A stretch of DNA of 42,990 nt from Phycisphaerales bacterium. Lineage in GTDB: Bacteria; Planctomycetota; Phycisphaerae; Tepidisphaerales; Tepidisphaeraceae. The DNA is taken from contig JAQGHM010000338.1 in the NCBI GenBank assembly GCA_028291615.1, forward strand, positions 1 through 42,990, read 5' to 3'. Below the pieces are notes generated by a model. The model was not told where the DNA came from, did not search any database, and saw only the letters and a list, made by a program, of their open reading frames with translations. Positions 1-8,657 of this stretch are shown one piece after another. Position 1 is the stretch's first letter. Each line of letters starts with the position of its first letter. A program made the position numbers and the translations under genes.

Positions 1-1
1 T

Positions 2-2221
2 TCGGGGCAGCGGCTTTACTTCGTCGATTCTGCATCCAGCTCGGCGAGACTTTGGACCAGCGACGGCACAACGGCGGGTACGGTCCTCATTGGAACCGGC
101 ATTCTTTCGCAGAGTTATACGCAACCGCTGTTCGGCTTGAATGGAGCGGTGCTGTTTCAGGGGAGTGACTCGACGACGGGGATCGAGTTGTGGAAGAGCA
201 ACGGGACCGCAGCGTCGACGGCGCGGCTCGCCGACATCTCCCCGGGGTTGGGGAACTCGAGTCCGTCCTTCCTCGGTAGCGTCGGGTCCGGCGCGGTGTT
301 CGCCGCTACCGATCCACAGCACGGCCGCGAAATCTGGTTTACGGATGGCACGAGTTTGGGGACGACGCTGGTCAGCGATATTAACCTTGGGACAGCGGGA
401 AGCGTGCCGGGCAAGCCGGTGGCGGTCAATGGGCGGCTGGTCTTCGCCGCAATCGGCAATAGCGGCGTGAACGTGATGCAAGTAATGGCCAGCCAGAACG
501 CGACGCCGCAGGTGCTTCCGGTCGGCGTGGGGGGGCCGGTCGCTTCGGATCCGAAGAACGTGACGCTGGTTGGCACGCGGGTTTTCTTTACGGCGACGGT
601 GTCGAGCGTCAGCAACACGCTGTGCGTTACGGATGGCACGGCGGCGGGGACGCGCGTTGTGCGAGCGCTGAGCGATGCACCCCTTCCACGAAATTTTTAC
701 GCGGTTGGCGAGCGGCTTTACTTTACTGGCGGAATTGGGGGGCAGGAATCGATCTACACCAGCGATGGCACGGCTCAGGGGACCATTGTGCTGAAGGGCG
801 GCACGTTGTCACTCTATGCGGAGGATGATATCCGTCGGCGTCGGATGTTTGCCGCTTTTCATGGGCAGTTATACTTTGTCGTTCAGCCGGGGTCGGGCCC
901 TCTTCAGGTGTGGAAATCTGACGGAACTCCTGAAGGTACGGGCGCCATCACCAACTTCCCGCAGGTGTCGCCAGCTACTACTTTGGAGTGGCTAACGGTT
1001 ACGAGTGAACGGCTCTATTTTCTGGCCGATGGTGGAAAGATCTATCAAACGGACGGAACTTCGGCCCCGTCGGTCGCCCTGGGCGGCCCGTATGCCCGGC
1101 TGGACGCGGCCGGGGACACCTTGATCCTCTATACGCCGAACCTGTGGAAGTTTGCCCCGGGCGACAGTGCGCCGTCGGCGCTGGCCCAAGTATCGTACTA
1201 TTTCGCCGCCACGCAGCCTTCGGTGCAGGTCGGCGGGTGGCTCTACTTCGTCGGTTCGCGTTCGGGAACGGTCGGGCAAATCTGGCGGACCGATGGGACG
1301 GTTGCGGGTACGGCGCAGGTGTCGAACGGGACGCTGGCGACGGACCTCACGCCGGTTGGGAACCTGCTGTACTTCACGGACGACGACGGCACTTCGGGCC
1401 GCGAGTTGTGGGTGACCGATGGGACTCTTGCGGGGACGACCCGCGTCGCTGACATCATTCCCGGTATCAGCACATCCGCGCCGGCCAACCTGGCGGACTG
1501 GGCGGGGACGCTCTACTTTGCCGCTGATGACGGCATTCATGGGAAGGAACTTTGGCGAGACGATCGGACGCCTCCGACGGTTTTGTCGAGCGGTTTTGAC
1601 TTTGCCGCCCACCCATCGGTCGTGACGGTGCAGTTCAGCGAAAATGTTGGCGGCTCGATGTCTCTGTCGGATTGGCGATTGACGGATCGAGCGAGCGGCC
1701 TGGACGTGTCGAACCTGTTGCAGGCGGTTTCGTTTGATTCGGTTCAGGAGGTGGCGCGGCTGACTCTTGCGGCGGGGATGCCGGACGGCGATTACCGACT
1801 TACCCTGCCGGCGGGGGCGGTTGCCGATTCGGCGGGGAATGCGATTGTGGGTGATGCCTCGTTCGATTTCTTCCAATTGACCGGGGATATTAATCGCAAC
1901 CGCTCGGTGGACTTCAACGACCTGGCGATCATGGCGCAGAATTACAATGCGGCGGGGAAGAACTGGGGGACGGGGGATCTCAATGGTGATGGGGCAACGG
2001 ATTTTCTGGACCTCGCGCTGCTGGCGCAGCGGTACAACACGTCGCTGCCGGACCTGGTTGCGGCGTCCGCGGCGGCGGCGGTGGTTGCGAATGTGACGCC
2101 CGCGCCGGCTGTGATCGTGAAGGCACGGGAGGACAAACCTTCGGTTTTCAATACGGTGCAGCCTGTCAGTCGTCGTCCGGCGGCGACGCCGCGGAAGGTT
2201 GTGCAGCGGAGGGGGCGGTGA
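2..2221 (+). CDS. ELWxxDGT-repeat surface protein, dockerin-like C-terminus (5' partial)
   Basis: The reading frame is open from base 2, so the gene starts outside the window and 739 residues are visible. It holds about ten degenerate repeats of the type ELWxxDGTxxGT (for example ELWVTDGTLAGT), which usually form beta-propeller-like extracellular domains. An Ig/Big-like segment follows (SENVGG, LTDRASG, PDGDYRLTLPAGAVAD), then two dockerin/EF-hand-like motifs (GDINRNRSVDFNDL and GDLNGDGATDFLDL), which probably bind calcium. The last about 60 residues are Ala/Val-rich and then basic, ending in QRRGR. There is no membrane segment or PEP-CTERM. It is a tandem paralogue of the next gene. Function is inferred to be cell-surface or secreted; the ligand is unknown. 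Confidence 0.85.
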   Translation, partial: SGQRLYFVDSASSSARLWTSDGTTAGTVLIGTGILSQSYTQPLFGLNGAVLFQGSDSTTGIELWKSNGTAASTARLADISPGLGNSSPSFLGSVGSGAVFAATDPQHGREIWFTDGTSLGTTLVSDINLGTAGSVPGKPVAVNGRLVFAAIGNSGVNVMQVMASQNATPQVLPVGVGGPVASDPKNVTLVGTRVFFTATVSSVSNTLCVTDGTAAGTRVVRALSDAPLPRNFYAVGERLYFTGGIGGQESIYTSDGTAQGTIVLKGGTLSLYAEDDIRRRRMFAAFHGQLYFVVQPGSGPLQVWKSDGTPEGTGAITNFPQVSPATTLEWLTVTSERLYFLADGGKIYQTDGTSAPSVALGGPYARLDAAGDTLILYTPNLWKFAPGDSAPSALAQVSYYFAATQPSVQVGGWLYFVGSRSGTVGQIWRTDGTVAGTAQVSNGTLATDLTPVGNLLYFTDDDGTSGRELWVTDGTLAGTTRVADIIPGISTSAPANLADWAGTLYFAADDGIHGKELWRDDRTPPTVLSSGFDFAAHPSVVTVQFSENVGGSMSLSDWRLTDRASGLDVSNLLQAVSFDSVQEVARLTLAAGMPDGDYRLTLPAGAVADSAGNAIVGDASFDFFQLTGDINRNRSVDFNDLAIMAQNYNAAGKNWGTGDLNGDGATDFLDLALLAQRYNTSLPDLVAASAAAAVVANVTPAPAVIVKAREDKPSVFNTVQPVSRRPAATPRKVVQRRGR

Positions 2222-2223
2222 GC

Positions 2224-2235
2224 GCGGGCGCGTGA
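2224..2235 (+). repeat. 12-base repeat after the stop codon, shared with the next gene
   Basis: The bases gcgggcgcgtga lie 3 bases after the stop codon here and recur identically at 5415-5426, 3 bases after the stop of the downstream paralogue. This fits a duplication that included the 3' flank. Confidence 0.7.
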
Positions 2236-2252
2236 TTTTCCGGAGCGTGAAT

Positions 2253-2258
2253 TATAAC
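2253..2258 (+). promoter_or_regulatory. Possible -10 element for the second ELWxxDGT gene
   Basis: TATAAC lies 58 bases before the ATG at 2317 in the 95-base gap between the paralogues. No good -35 element is visible, so this is only a candidate. Confidence 0.25.
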
Positions 2259-2316
2259 ATTCCGGTCACGGGACACTATCTGAAGAACCAGCACCAAAGG
2301 GAGACGTGTTAAACGC

Positions 2317-5300
2317 ATGCGAAGGTTTGATCTTGAATCTCTGGAGCGGCGGGCGCTGCTCTCGGTACAACTCGTTTCGGATCTTAATACTACGCCGGGG
2401 TCGAGCGATCCTCACGACGTGGTGCAGGCGAACGGTCTGACCTTTTTCGTTGCAGATGACGGGGCGCATGGGCTGGAGGTCTGGCGAACGGACGGTACCA
2501 CAATTGGAACGTTGCTCGTGCGGGATATCGCGCCCGGGTCTGACTCGTCCATTCCGGTGCTGATTGGGGCTGTTGGAAACATGGCGATCTTTCGCACCAC
2601 GACGGGGGATTTCTGGTCGACCGACGGCGTCTCGAACACGAATCGGCTGTTGACCACAGTGCATCCGGGCGCGAGTGCCAACCTGTCGGCGACGATCGGC
2701 AATGTGCTCTACTTCGGCGGTGTCGACAAACTGTACCGGGTTCAATCGGGCTTCATGTCGCAGGTGGCGCAACTGACGTCGAACGTGACCAAGATGATGG
2801 CCGTTGGGTCGAAGGTGTTCATCCTCACTGCGGACAACAAGCTCTGGGCATCGGACGGAACGGCGTCGGGTACGGTGGCGCTGAAGACGCTGAGGAGCAG
2901 TCTGTCGGGGCCGTTTGACATGGCTGAGGTTGAAGGGACGCTGTACTTCACAGCGCGTAATGCGCAGACATCGGCGAGCGAGTTGTGGAAGTCATTGGGA
3001 ACGGCCGCAACGACGACGCTCGTGGCGCCCCTGACGGGAAACCTGCCGTTGTCGCTGACCGCGGTCGATCGGGGACTTTTCTATATTACGGAGTCTAATT
3101 CGTTCAATCAGCTTGTGTGGCGCTTCGACACTCAGACGAATCAGGCGACGCAACTCGCGACGATCAGCGACTTTTATTCGTCCTTCACTACACTGCGGAC
3201 AGCGCGAGCCGGTTCGAAGTTTTATTTCGTCGATCGCACGACCAACTCGAACCTGTGGGTGAGCGACGGGACACCAGCCGGCACGATGCTGCTGAAAGCA
3301 AACGCCGCGAATATCGCGAGCATTACGGCGCGCACGCTCATGATGGACTTCAATGGGACCCTGCTGTTTCAGGCGGCGGACGCGGCAGGCGGCTCGGAGG
3401 TGTGGAGGACGGACGGCACGGTGGCAAACACGGTGCGGGTGGCGGACGTAGTGCCGGGCACGACCGGATCGACGCCGCAATTCCTGGGCGTGAGTGGTGG
3501 GCGGATGATCATGAATGCGTTTGAACCCGAGCGAGGGCGCGAGCCGTGGTACACGGATGGCACGCCCGAGGGGACGGGCTTGCTCAAGGATCTGTACGTC
3601 GGAACGGACGGGAGCAATCCGCGTGCGCTAGTTGGCATTAATGGGCGGCTGGTTTTCGTCGCCAATGGTTCGGGGGTTTCTACAGTGTACGTGATGGCGG
3701 ATCCCGCTGGGGGGGCTGCGGAGCCGTTGACGGTGGGCGTCGGCGGGCCGACGGCGACATCCACCGCCACCCTGATTCGCGCGGGCGGGCTCGTGTACTT
3801 CGACGCCTCGGTCGGGGGCCTGGGCTATCTCTGCGTGACCGACGGGACGCCGGAGGGGACGCGGACGGTGAAGCAGTTTTCAGGCAATCTGACGAACTTT
3901 TTCGCCCAGGGCAACCGCGTTTATTTCACGATCAACTCGACCTACTACACGAGCGACGGGACCGACGCGGGGACGATTCCGCTGCTGACGCTGAGTTCCG
4001 GCTTCTATTTCGTCGGCGACGCCGAGAACGCGCAGCGGGAAGTTGCAGCGTTTAACGGCCTGACATACTTCATTGCGCAGAATGGCCTGAACACGGCGCA
4101 ACTGTGGAAGACGGATGGCACGTCGCAGGGAACTTCACTTGTCAGCACGATTGCCACGAGCAGCGGGTCGGCCCATTACCTTACGCCCACCGGGGGGCGG
4201 CTTTATCTTCTCAGCGGCGCCGGGGTGTTGCTGGAAACTGACGGCAGCACCGCCGTGGTTCAGACGCCGGGAACAACTGGTGGGCAGTATTTTAAACTTG
4301 ACGCGATTGGCGATGTGCTGCTGATCAAGCCGTATTCGGGGTCGCTCCTCCGGTACCGCGCGGGCGACGCCGCCCCGACGACGCTGGCCCCCGTGATCGC
4401 AGCAGCTTTCAGCCCCGTGGCGCGGATGGGAAAGTGGTTGTATTTTGTTGGCTCGCTAAATGGCGGCTTTGGGCAGGTGTGGCGGACGGACGGCACGCCG
4501 GGGGGTACCACGATGGTGGCGGATGCCGTGAGCGCGGAGGATCTGACGCCGGCGGGTGGGCTGATCTACTACATCGACAGCGCGGGAAATCACGGTCGTG
4601 AGGTGTGGGCGACCTCGGGAACGCCCGGGGGCACGTACCTGGTGGGCGACCTCATCCCCGGCGTGGGGTCGCCGGCGCCAAACTACCTGACCGAAGCGGG
4701 CGGGATCGCCTACTTCAGCGCGGATGACGGCGTGCACGGTGCGGAGTTATTCCGCGCGGTAGACGATGTTGCACCACGCGCGGTTACCAGCACGTTCGAC
4801 TTTGCCGGGCGACCACCGCGAGTCGCGGTTGCGTTCAGCGAAAACGTCGGCGGTTTTTCGTTGGGGGATTGGAAGCTGACGGACCGTGCGACTGGGAAGG
4901 ACGCGTCTTCGCTTCTTACATCCTTTGAATTTGATGCTGACATGAACGTGGCGCGGTTGATGTGCGCCGCGTCCCTCCCGGATGGGGATTACCGCCTGAC
5001 GCTTGCCGCGGGCGCTGCTCAGGACGCTGCGGGAAATCGGACCACCGATGCGATCACCTTGGATTTCTTTCAGTTCGCGGGCGACTTTAACCGCGACCGG
5101 TCGGTGGATTTCAATGACCTGGCGGTCCTTGCGCAGAACTACAACGGGACGGGAAAAACCTGGGCGACCGGCGACATCAATGGCGACGGGATGACGGACT
5201 TCCTCGATCTTGCCTTGATGGCGCAGCGGTACAATACTTCGCTGTCCGTTCTGGCCGCGGCGGCCTCCGCGCCGGCATCGGTTGCGAACGTAACGCCAGC

Positions 5301-5412
5301 GCGTGCTGTGGCGACGACGCGGGAGTCGAAACCGTCCGTCTTCAATGTGGTGCAGCCCATCAATCGTCGTCCGCTGCCGTCGCGGAAGCCCGTCCAGCGG
5401 AAGGGCCACTAA
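2317..5412 (+). CDS. ELWxxDGT-repeat surface protein with LEPR-XLL-like N-terminus and dockerin-like pair
   Basis: A complete 1031-residue protein. The ATG follows an AAAGGGAG ribosome site at 2296-2303. It opens with MRRFDLESLERRALLS, a LEPR-XLL-like motif typical of large planctomycete surface proteins, and has no ordinary hydrophobic signal peptide. About 13 ELWxxDGT-type repeats fill residues 20-820 (EVWRTDGTVANT, EPWYTDGTPEGT, QVWRTDGTPGGT). They are followed by an Ig-like domain (SENVGG, LTDRATG) and two calcium-type motifs near 921-975 (GDFNRDRSVDFNDL and GDINGDGMTDFLDL). The basic tail ends in QRKGH. It resembles the preceding gene along the shared part, especially the last 200 residues. 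An extracellular structural or adhesive role is inferred; no catalytic residues are recognised. Confidence 0.9.
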   Translation: MRRFDLESLERRALLSVQLVSDLNTTPGSSDPHDVVQANGLTFFVADDGAHGLEVWRTDGTTIGTLLVRDIAPGSDSSIPVLIGAVGNMAIFRTTTGDFWSTDGVSNTNRLLTTVHPGASANLSATIGNVLYFGGVDKLYRVQSGFMSQVAQLTSNVTKMMAVGSKVFILTADNKLWASDGTASGTVALKTLRSSLSGPFDMAEVEGTLYFTARNAQTSASELWKSLGTAATTTLVAPLTGNLPLSLTAVDRGLFYITESNSFNQLVWRFDTQTNQATQLATISDFYSSFTTLRTARAGSKFYFVDRTTNSNLWVSDGTPAGTMLLKANAANIASITARTLMMDFNGTLLFQAADAAGGSEVWRTDGTVANTVRVADVVPGTTGSTPQFLGVSGGRMIMNAFEPERGREPWYTDGTPEGTGLLKDLYVGTDGSNPRALVGINGRLVFVANGSGVSTVYVMADPAGGAAEPLTVGVGGPTATSTATLIRAGGLVYFDASVGGLGYLCVTDGTPEGTRTVKQFSGNLTNFFAQGNRVYFTINSTYYTSDGTDAGTIPLLTLSSGFYFVGDAENAQREVAAFNGLTYFIAQNGLNTAQLWKTDGTSQGTSLVSTIATSSGSAHYLTPTGGRLYLLSGAGVLLETDGSTAVVQTPGTTGGQYFKLDAIGDVLLIKPYSGSLLRYRAGDAAPTTLAPVIAAAFSPVARMGKWLYFVGSLNGGFGQVWRTDGTPGGTTMVADAVSAEDLTPAGGLIYYIDSAGNHGREVWATSGTPGGTYLVGDLIPGVGSPAPNYLTEAGGIAYFSADDGVHGAELFRAVDDVAPRAVTSTFDFAGRPPRVAVAFSENVGGFSLGDWKLTDRATGKDASSLLTSFEFDADMNVARLMCAASLPDGDYRLTLAAGAAQDAAGNRTTDAITLDFFQFAGDFNRDRSVDFNDLAVLAQNYNGTGKTWATGDINGDGMTDFLDLALMAQRYNTSLSVLAAAASAPASVANVTPARAVATTRESKPSVFNVVQPINRRPLPSRKPVQRKGH

Positions 5413-5414
5413 AC

Positions 5415-5426
5415 GCGGGCGCGTGA
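5415..5426 (+). repeat. Second copy of the 12-base post-stop repeat
   Basis: Identical to 2224-2235 and at the same distance from the stop codon. Confidence 0.7.
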
Positions 5427-5553
5427 ATTGGGAGGACGCGTCTGCACGCGCGCCGGCTAAGAGTGGGTGGGATTGTGATTTCCGCTTGAAGGATGCACTT
5501 GCTCGTGCGGCGGAAAGCTGCGGTAGGATCGGCAGCGAAAGGTGAGGTGAGCG

Positions 5554-5724
5554 ATGGGAGCTAACCGGCCACTGGACTACGAAAGCCCGCGGCGGAAGCG
5601 GGAACGGAAGGCGCCGGCGGATTGGGAGTTTTGGATTATCGTTTTGCTGCCGGTGCTGGTCATTGTCGTGGGGGTTATTTTCTTTTCGGTGATGATCTTG
5701 TTCTCGCGCGGGTCGTTGCCTTAG
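5554..5724 (+). CDS. Small single-span membrane protein (56 aa)
   Basis: The ATG at 5554 follows a GGTGAGGTGA ribosome site; the frame ends in TAG at 5722-5724. The 56 residues have a charged, Arg/Lys-rich N-terminus (SPRRKRERK at 11-19), then one long hydrophobic helix (about residues 26-50, starting FWIIVLLPVLVIVV) and a short tail. Basic-inside topology suggests the N-terminus is cytoplasmic. No family is recognised. A good ribosome site and an intact helix support a real gene. A copy of the dispersed repeat starts just after its stop. Confidence 0.6.
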   Translation: MGANRPLDYESPRRKRERKAPADWEFWIIVLLPVLVIVVGVIFFSVMILFSRGSLP

Positions 5725-5808
5725 AACTCAAGAGAATGCGGCCGCTAAGACGCAAAGAGCGCAAAGAGAAAAGGCGGGTTGTCTTGAAGGTGTTGAGGGC
5801 CTAATTCT
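5725..5808 (+). repeat. Dispersed intergenic repeat, copy 1
   Basis: The core GACGCAAAGAGCGCAAAGA (5750-5768) lies inside a longer similar stretch that starts right after a stop codon and ends at the ATG of the DUF1080 gene. Other copies are at 28010-28075 and 40294-40381, all in the same orientation. The GAGGG before the 5809 start comes from the end of this element. Confidence 0.75.
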
Positions 5809-6579
5809 ATGAAACGATTGATTGCGACTACGGTGTTGTGCTGGATTATGTTGGGGGCGGTGGGCGCGACGCGGGGAGCGGGGGGACCTAATGAGTTGAC
5901 GGCTGAGGAGAAGGCGGCGGGGTGGCGGTTGTTGTTTGATGGGACGTCGGCGGAGTTGTGGCGGGGGTGGAATTTGAAGGGGTTGCCGGCGGGCAAGGGG
6001 TGGAGCGTTGCGGACGGGTGCTTGAAATGTGCGAAGACGAACGGGCGGCCTAACGGTGGGGGCGGTGACCTGGTGACGGTTGAGGAATTTACGGACTTTG
6101 AGTTTCGGTGGGAGTGGCGGATCACCAAGGGGGGGAACAGCGGGGTTGAATACTTTCTACTTAAGCGCGACAAGGGGGCTAAGCCGCTGTTTCAAGGGGA
6201 TGATGGGAGCAGCCTGGTGGGGCACGAATATCAGTTGCTGGATGATGACGCTTATCGGGGCGGGAAGAATGGGCCGGATCGGATGACGGCGGCGTTTTAC
6301 GATGTGATTGCGCCGGGGGCGGCGAAAAAACTTCGGCCGGTGGGGGAGTTTAATGAATCGGGGCTGGTGGTGCGGGGGAATCACGTGGAGCATTGGTTGA
6401 ACGGGGCGAAGGTGCTGGAATATGAGCTGGGGAGCCCGCGCGTTTCGGCGGCGATTGCGAAGTCGAAGTACAAAGGGGTGGCTGGGTTTGGGGCGAAGCG
6501 CAAGAGCGCGATCCTGTTGCAGGATCATGGGGAGGAGATCGCGTTTCGGAATTTGAAGATTTTGGAGATTAAGAAGTAG
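5809..6579 (+). CDS. Secreted DUF1080 protein (3-keto-disaccharide hydrolase family)
   Basis: A 256-residue protein with a signal peptide (MKRLIATTVLCWIMLGAVGA) and one DUF1080 domain. Typical family features are LFDGTSAELWRGW near the start, an FTDFEFRWEWRI strand, GGNSGVEYF, the GHEYQLLDDD motif, and the NHVEHWLNGAKVLEYE strand near the end. The family has a concanavalin-like beta-sandwich; characterised members act on 3-keto sugars or bind glycans, and planctomycetes carry many copies. It is probably periplasmic and involved in polysaccharide breakdown. Its 5' region is filled by the dispersed repeat. Codons are unusually rich in GGG. Confidence 0.88.
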   Translation: MKRLIATTVLCWIMLGAVGATRGAGGPNELTAEEKAAGWRLLFDGTSAELWRGWNLKGLPAGKGWSVADGCLKCAKTNGRPNGGGGDLVTVEEFTDFEFRWEWRITKGGNSGVEYFLLKRDKGAKPLFQGDDGSSLVGHEYQLLDDDAYRGGKNGPDRMTAAFYDVIAPGAAKKLRPVGEFNESGLVVRGNHVEHWLNGAKVLEYELGSPRVSAAIAKSKYKGVAGFGAKRKSAILLQDHGEEIAFRNLKILEIKK

Positions 6580-6663
6580 TTCGACTCGGTGACGCAAAGC
6601 ATCCGGGTCGTCGCTTGAAGCTCCGAACCCGGCGTGGCGGTGCGCTTTTGGGATTGCCGCGAA

Positions 6664-7602
6664 CTACTCTTCGAGCTTGCGTAGGCCCAGACCCATGGTG
6701 GTTAGCTGTTGTTTGATTTCGTTGAGGCTGGTTTGGCCGAAGTTTTTGCAGCCGAGGAGCTCGGCTTCGGTGCGGCTGGCCAGTTCGCCGATGGTGGCGA
6801 TGTTGAGGCGCTGGAGGGCCTTGCGGGAGCGGACGGAGAGCTCGAGGTCAGCTACCGATTTGCCGCCGAGTTCTGCGGGGACATTGCCGGTGGCGACGCT
6901 GGGCTTGCGGATGGCTCCGGGGAGACCGCCGGCGACTGCGGCAGCGGCGCCGGATTTGTCTTCGGCGGCCTGGCCGAGGCGAAGGCCCTTGGAGGCGAGG
7001 AGCGCCTTGATCTCGTTGAGGCTGGTTTCGCCGAAGTTTTTGTAGGAGAGGAGCTCGGCTTCGCTGGTGCGGAGGAGGTCGCCTAGCGAGCGGAGGTTCA
7101 TCTTCTTGAGGCAGTTGCGGCTGCGGACGGAGAGCTCGAAATCGCTGATGGGTATGTTCAGTATCGCATCGCGGCGGTCGCCGCGGCGCTCGGCATCTTC
7201 GTCGTAATATTGGCTGCGGGCGGACTCGACGTCCTTCATGTAGAGGCGGGCGCGCTGGTGATTGGGGTCGGTGCGGAGGACGGCGTCGAGGCAGCGGTGG
7301 GCCTCGTCGTAGTGGTTGTTGTCCTCGTAGAGGATCGCGAGGTTGATGAGCGCGTTGATATGGACGGGCGCGCTGGTGGAGATGCGCTCGAGGAGCTCGA
7401 TGGCCTTGGCGTCTTCGGCGCGGCGATCGTAGAGCAGCGCCAGGCGGAAGGCGGCGGATTCGTGATCGGGGTTTTCGTTGAGGGTGCGCTCGTAAAACTC
7501 GACGGCCCGCTCGTGGAGGGCCTGAGTCTCGGCGTCTTGTCCCTTCTTGAAATATTCTTCGGCGGCGCGTTCGTTAATTGAAGACACGGTGAGTTCGCTC
7601 AT
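6664..7602 (-). CDS. TPR protein with two RNA polymerase alpha-CTD-like domains
   Basis: Start set at the ATG of MSELTVSSINERAAEE, giving 312 residues; the frame continues further upstream, but that would cross the promoter at 7678-7706. Residues 15-125 are TPR-like (AVEFYERTLNENPDHESAAF, INLAILYEDNNHYDEAHRC). Residues 152-209 and 249-309 are two copies of the helix-hairpin-helix RNAP alpha C-terminal domain (FELSVRSRNCLKKMN and LELSVRSRKALQRLN, each followed by KNFGxTSLNEIK). Copy 1 keeps the DNA-contact residues equivalent to E. coli R265, N268, C269, G296, S299 and E302. Copy 2 keeps R265, G296, S299 and E302 but has Lys and Ala at 268/269. Probably binds DNA or RNA polymerase; the exact role is unknown. 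Confidence 0.85.
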   Translation of the reverse strand: MSELTVSSINERAAEEYFKKGQDAETQALHERAVEFYERTLNENPDHESAAFRLALLYDRRAEDAKAIELLERISTSAPVHINALINLAILYEDNNHYDEAHRCLDAVLRTDPNHQRARLYMKDVESARSQYYDEDAERRGDRRDAILNIPISDFELSVRSRNCLKKMNLRSLGDLLRTSEAELLSYKNFGETSLNEIKALLASKGLRLGQAAEDKSGAAAAVAGGLPGAIRKPSVATGNVPAELGGKSVADLELSVRSRKALQRLNIATIGELASRTEAELLGCKNFGQTSLNEIKQQLTTMGLGLRKLEE

Positions 7603-7677
7603 AGTTTCCGGTGTTGTTAAGAAATCCCATCCGGCGCATGATGGCGCGTCGGCGTGCAGTTGAGTCGTAATAGGGTA

Positions 7678-7706
7678 TTGATAATTGGAACGGGCGAAAC
7701 TGTCAA
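7678..7706 (-). promoter_or_regulatory. Sigma-70-like promoter for the TPR/alpha-CTD gene
   Basis: On the minus strand TTGACA (7701-7706), a 17-base spacer and TATCAA (7678-7683). The predicted start of transcription leaves a leader of about 70 bases before the ATG at 7602. It lies in the gap to the divergent lipid kinase gene. Confidence 0.6.
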
Positions 7707-7745
7707 CCGTTGGGGCGGCGGGCGGCAGCAAAGATGGGATAGGAC

Positions 7746-8657
7746 ATGAGCGGGCAGCGGGTGGTGATCTTCGCAAATCCGATCGCCGGGCGGGGCAAGG
7801 GACGAGTATTGGCTGAAAAGCTGCGCGATCGGTTTGAGCGGGAGGGGTGGGAGGCGGTGACGGCGTTTGAGCGGCCCGACGAGGTGAATTCGACGATTTT
7901 GGCGGGTATGACGGCAGCGGTTGCCATCGGGGGGGATGGGACGCTGCGGTCGGTGGTGGAACGGGTGACTGATGGGGGGGAAAACGAGGGGCCGGGGGTG
8001 TTGGTGGTGCCCATGGGGACAGCCAACTTGATGGGGCGGCATCTGGGAGTTGGGCTTGGAGTCAAGGGGCTGGAAGAGCGGGCGGTGGCGGCGATATCGG
8101 GGCGGCGGGTGGTTAAGTTGGATGTTTGGAAGATCAGAAGTGCGCAGTCGGAGCAGATGTTTCTGCTGATGGTGGGGATTGGGCTGGATGGCGAGATCGT
8201 GCATGCGCTGGATCGGGTGCGGAAGGGGCCGATCGGGTTTGCGAGTTACGTGATTCCGGCGTTTGGGACGCTGGCGGGGTATCGGTTTCACGCGATCGAG
8301 GTGGAGGTGGACGGGCGGGTGGTTTGGCCGATGGGGCCGGCGGTGGCGTTTGCGGGGAACGTGAAGGAGTATGGGACGGGGTTTCCGATCCTGCCGCTTG
8401 CAAGGTCGGATGATGAGTTGCTGGACGTGTGCGTGCTGCCGGCGAAGTCGGCGACGGATTTGATCGAACACGCGGTGGCGATGGTGGCTGGGGAGCATCA
8501 TTTGCGCGAGGGGGTGGTTTACGTGAAGGGGAAGGGGGTGCGGGTGCGGTCGAAGGAGCGGGTGGCGGTGCAGACGGATGGTGATCCGGCGGGGTGGACG
8601 CCGGTGGAGATGGAGTTGATGAAGACGCGGGTGGGGTTTATCGTGCCGCCGACATGA
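7746..8657 (+). CDS. Diacylglycerol/sphingosine kinase-family lipid kinase
   Basis: A 303-residue protein of the DAGK catalytic family (YegS/DgkB/LCB5 type). It shows the N-terminal nucleotide-binding signature FANPIAGRGKGR (residues 9-20) and the invariant GGDGT at 62-66. VPMGTANLMGRHLG follows, then the beta-rich C-terminal domain ending with VQTDGDPAGW. Members phosphorylate lipid hydroxyls with ATP at the membrane surface; the substrate here cannot be told. Its TGA overlaps the ATG of kdsA (ATGA at 8654-8657), so the two are probably translationally coupled. This links lipid phosphorylation with envelope assembly. Confidence 0.85.
   Translation: MSGQRVVIFANPIAGRGKGRVLAEKLRDRFEREGWEAVTAFERPDEVNSTILAGMTAAVAIGGDGTLRSVVERVTDGGENEGPGVLVVPMGTANLMGRHLGVGLGVKGLEERAVAAISGRRVVKLDVWKIRSAQSEQMFLLMVGIGLDGEIVHALDRVRKGPIGFASYVIPAFGTLAGYRFHAIEVEVDGRVVWPMGPAVAFAGNVKEYGTGFPILPLARSDDELLDVCVLPAKSATDLIEHAVAMVAGEHHLREGVVYVKGKGVRVRSKERVAVQTDGDPAGWTPVEMELMKTRVGFIVPPT

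Noticed and set aside
7660..7690. Plus-strand promoter-like TTGAGT...TAATTG before the lipid kinase
   Set aside because: Weak -10 and 16-base spacing; the region is better explained by the minus-strand promoter.
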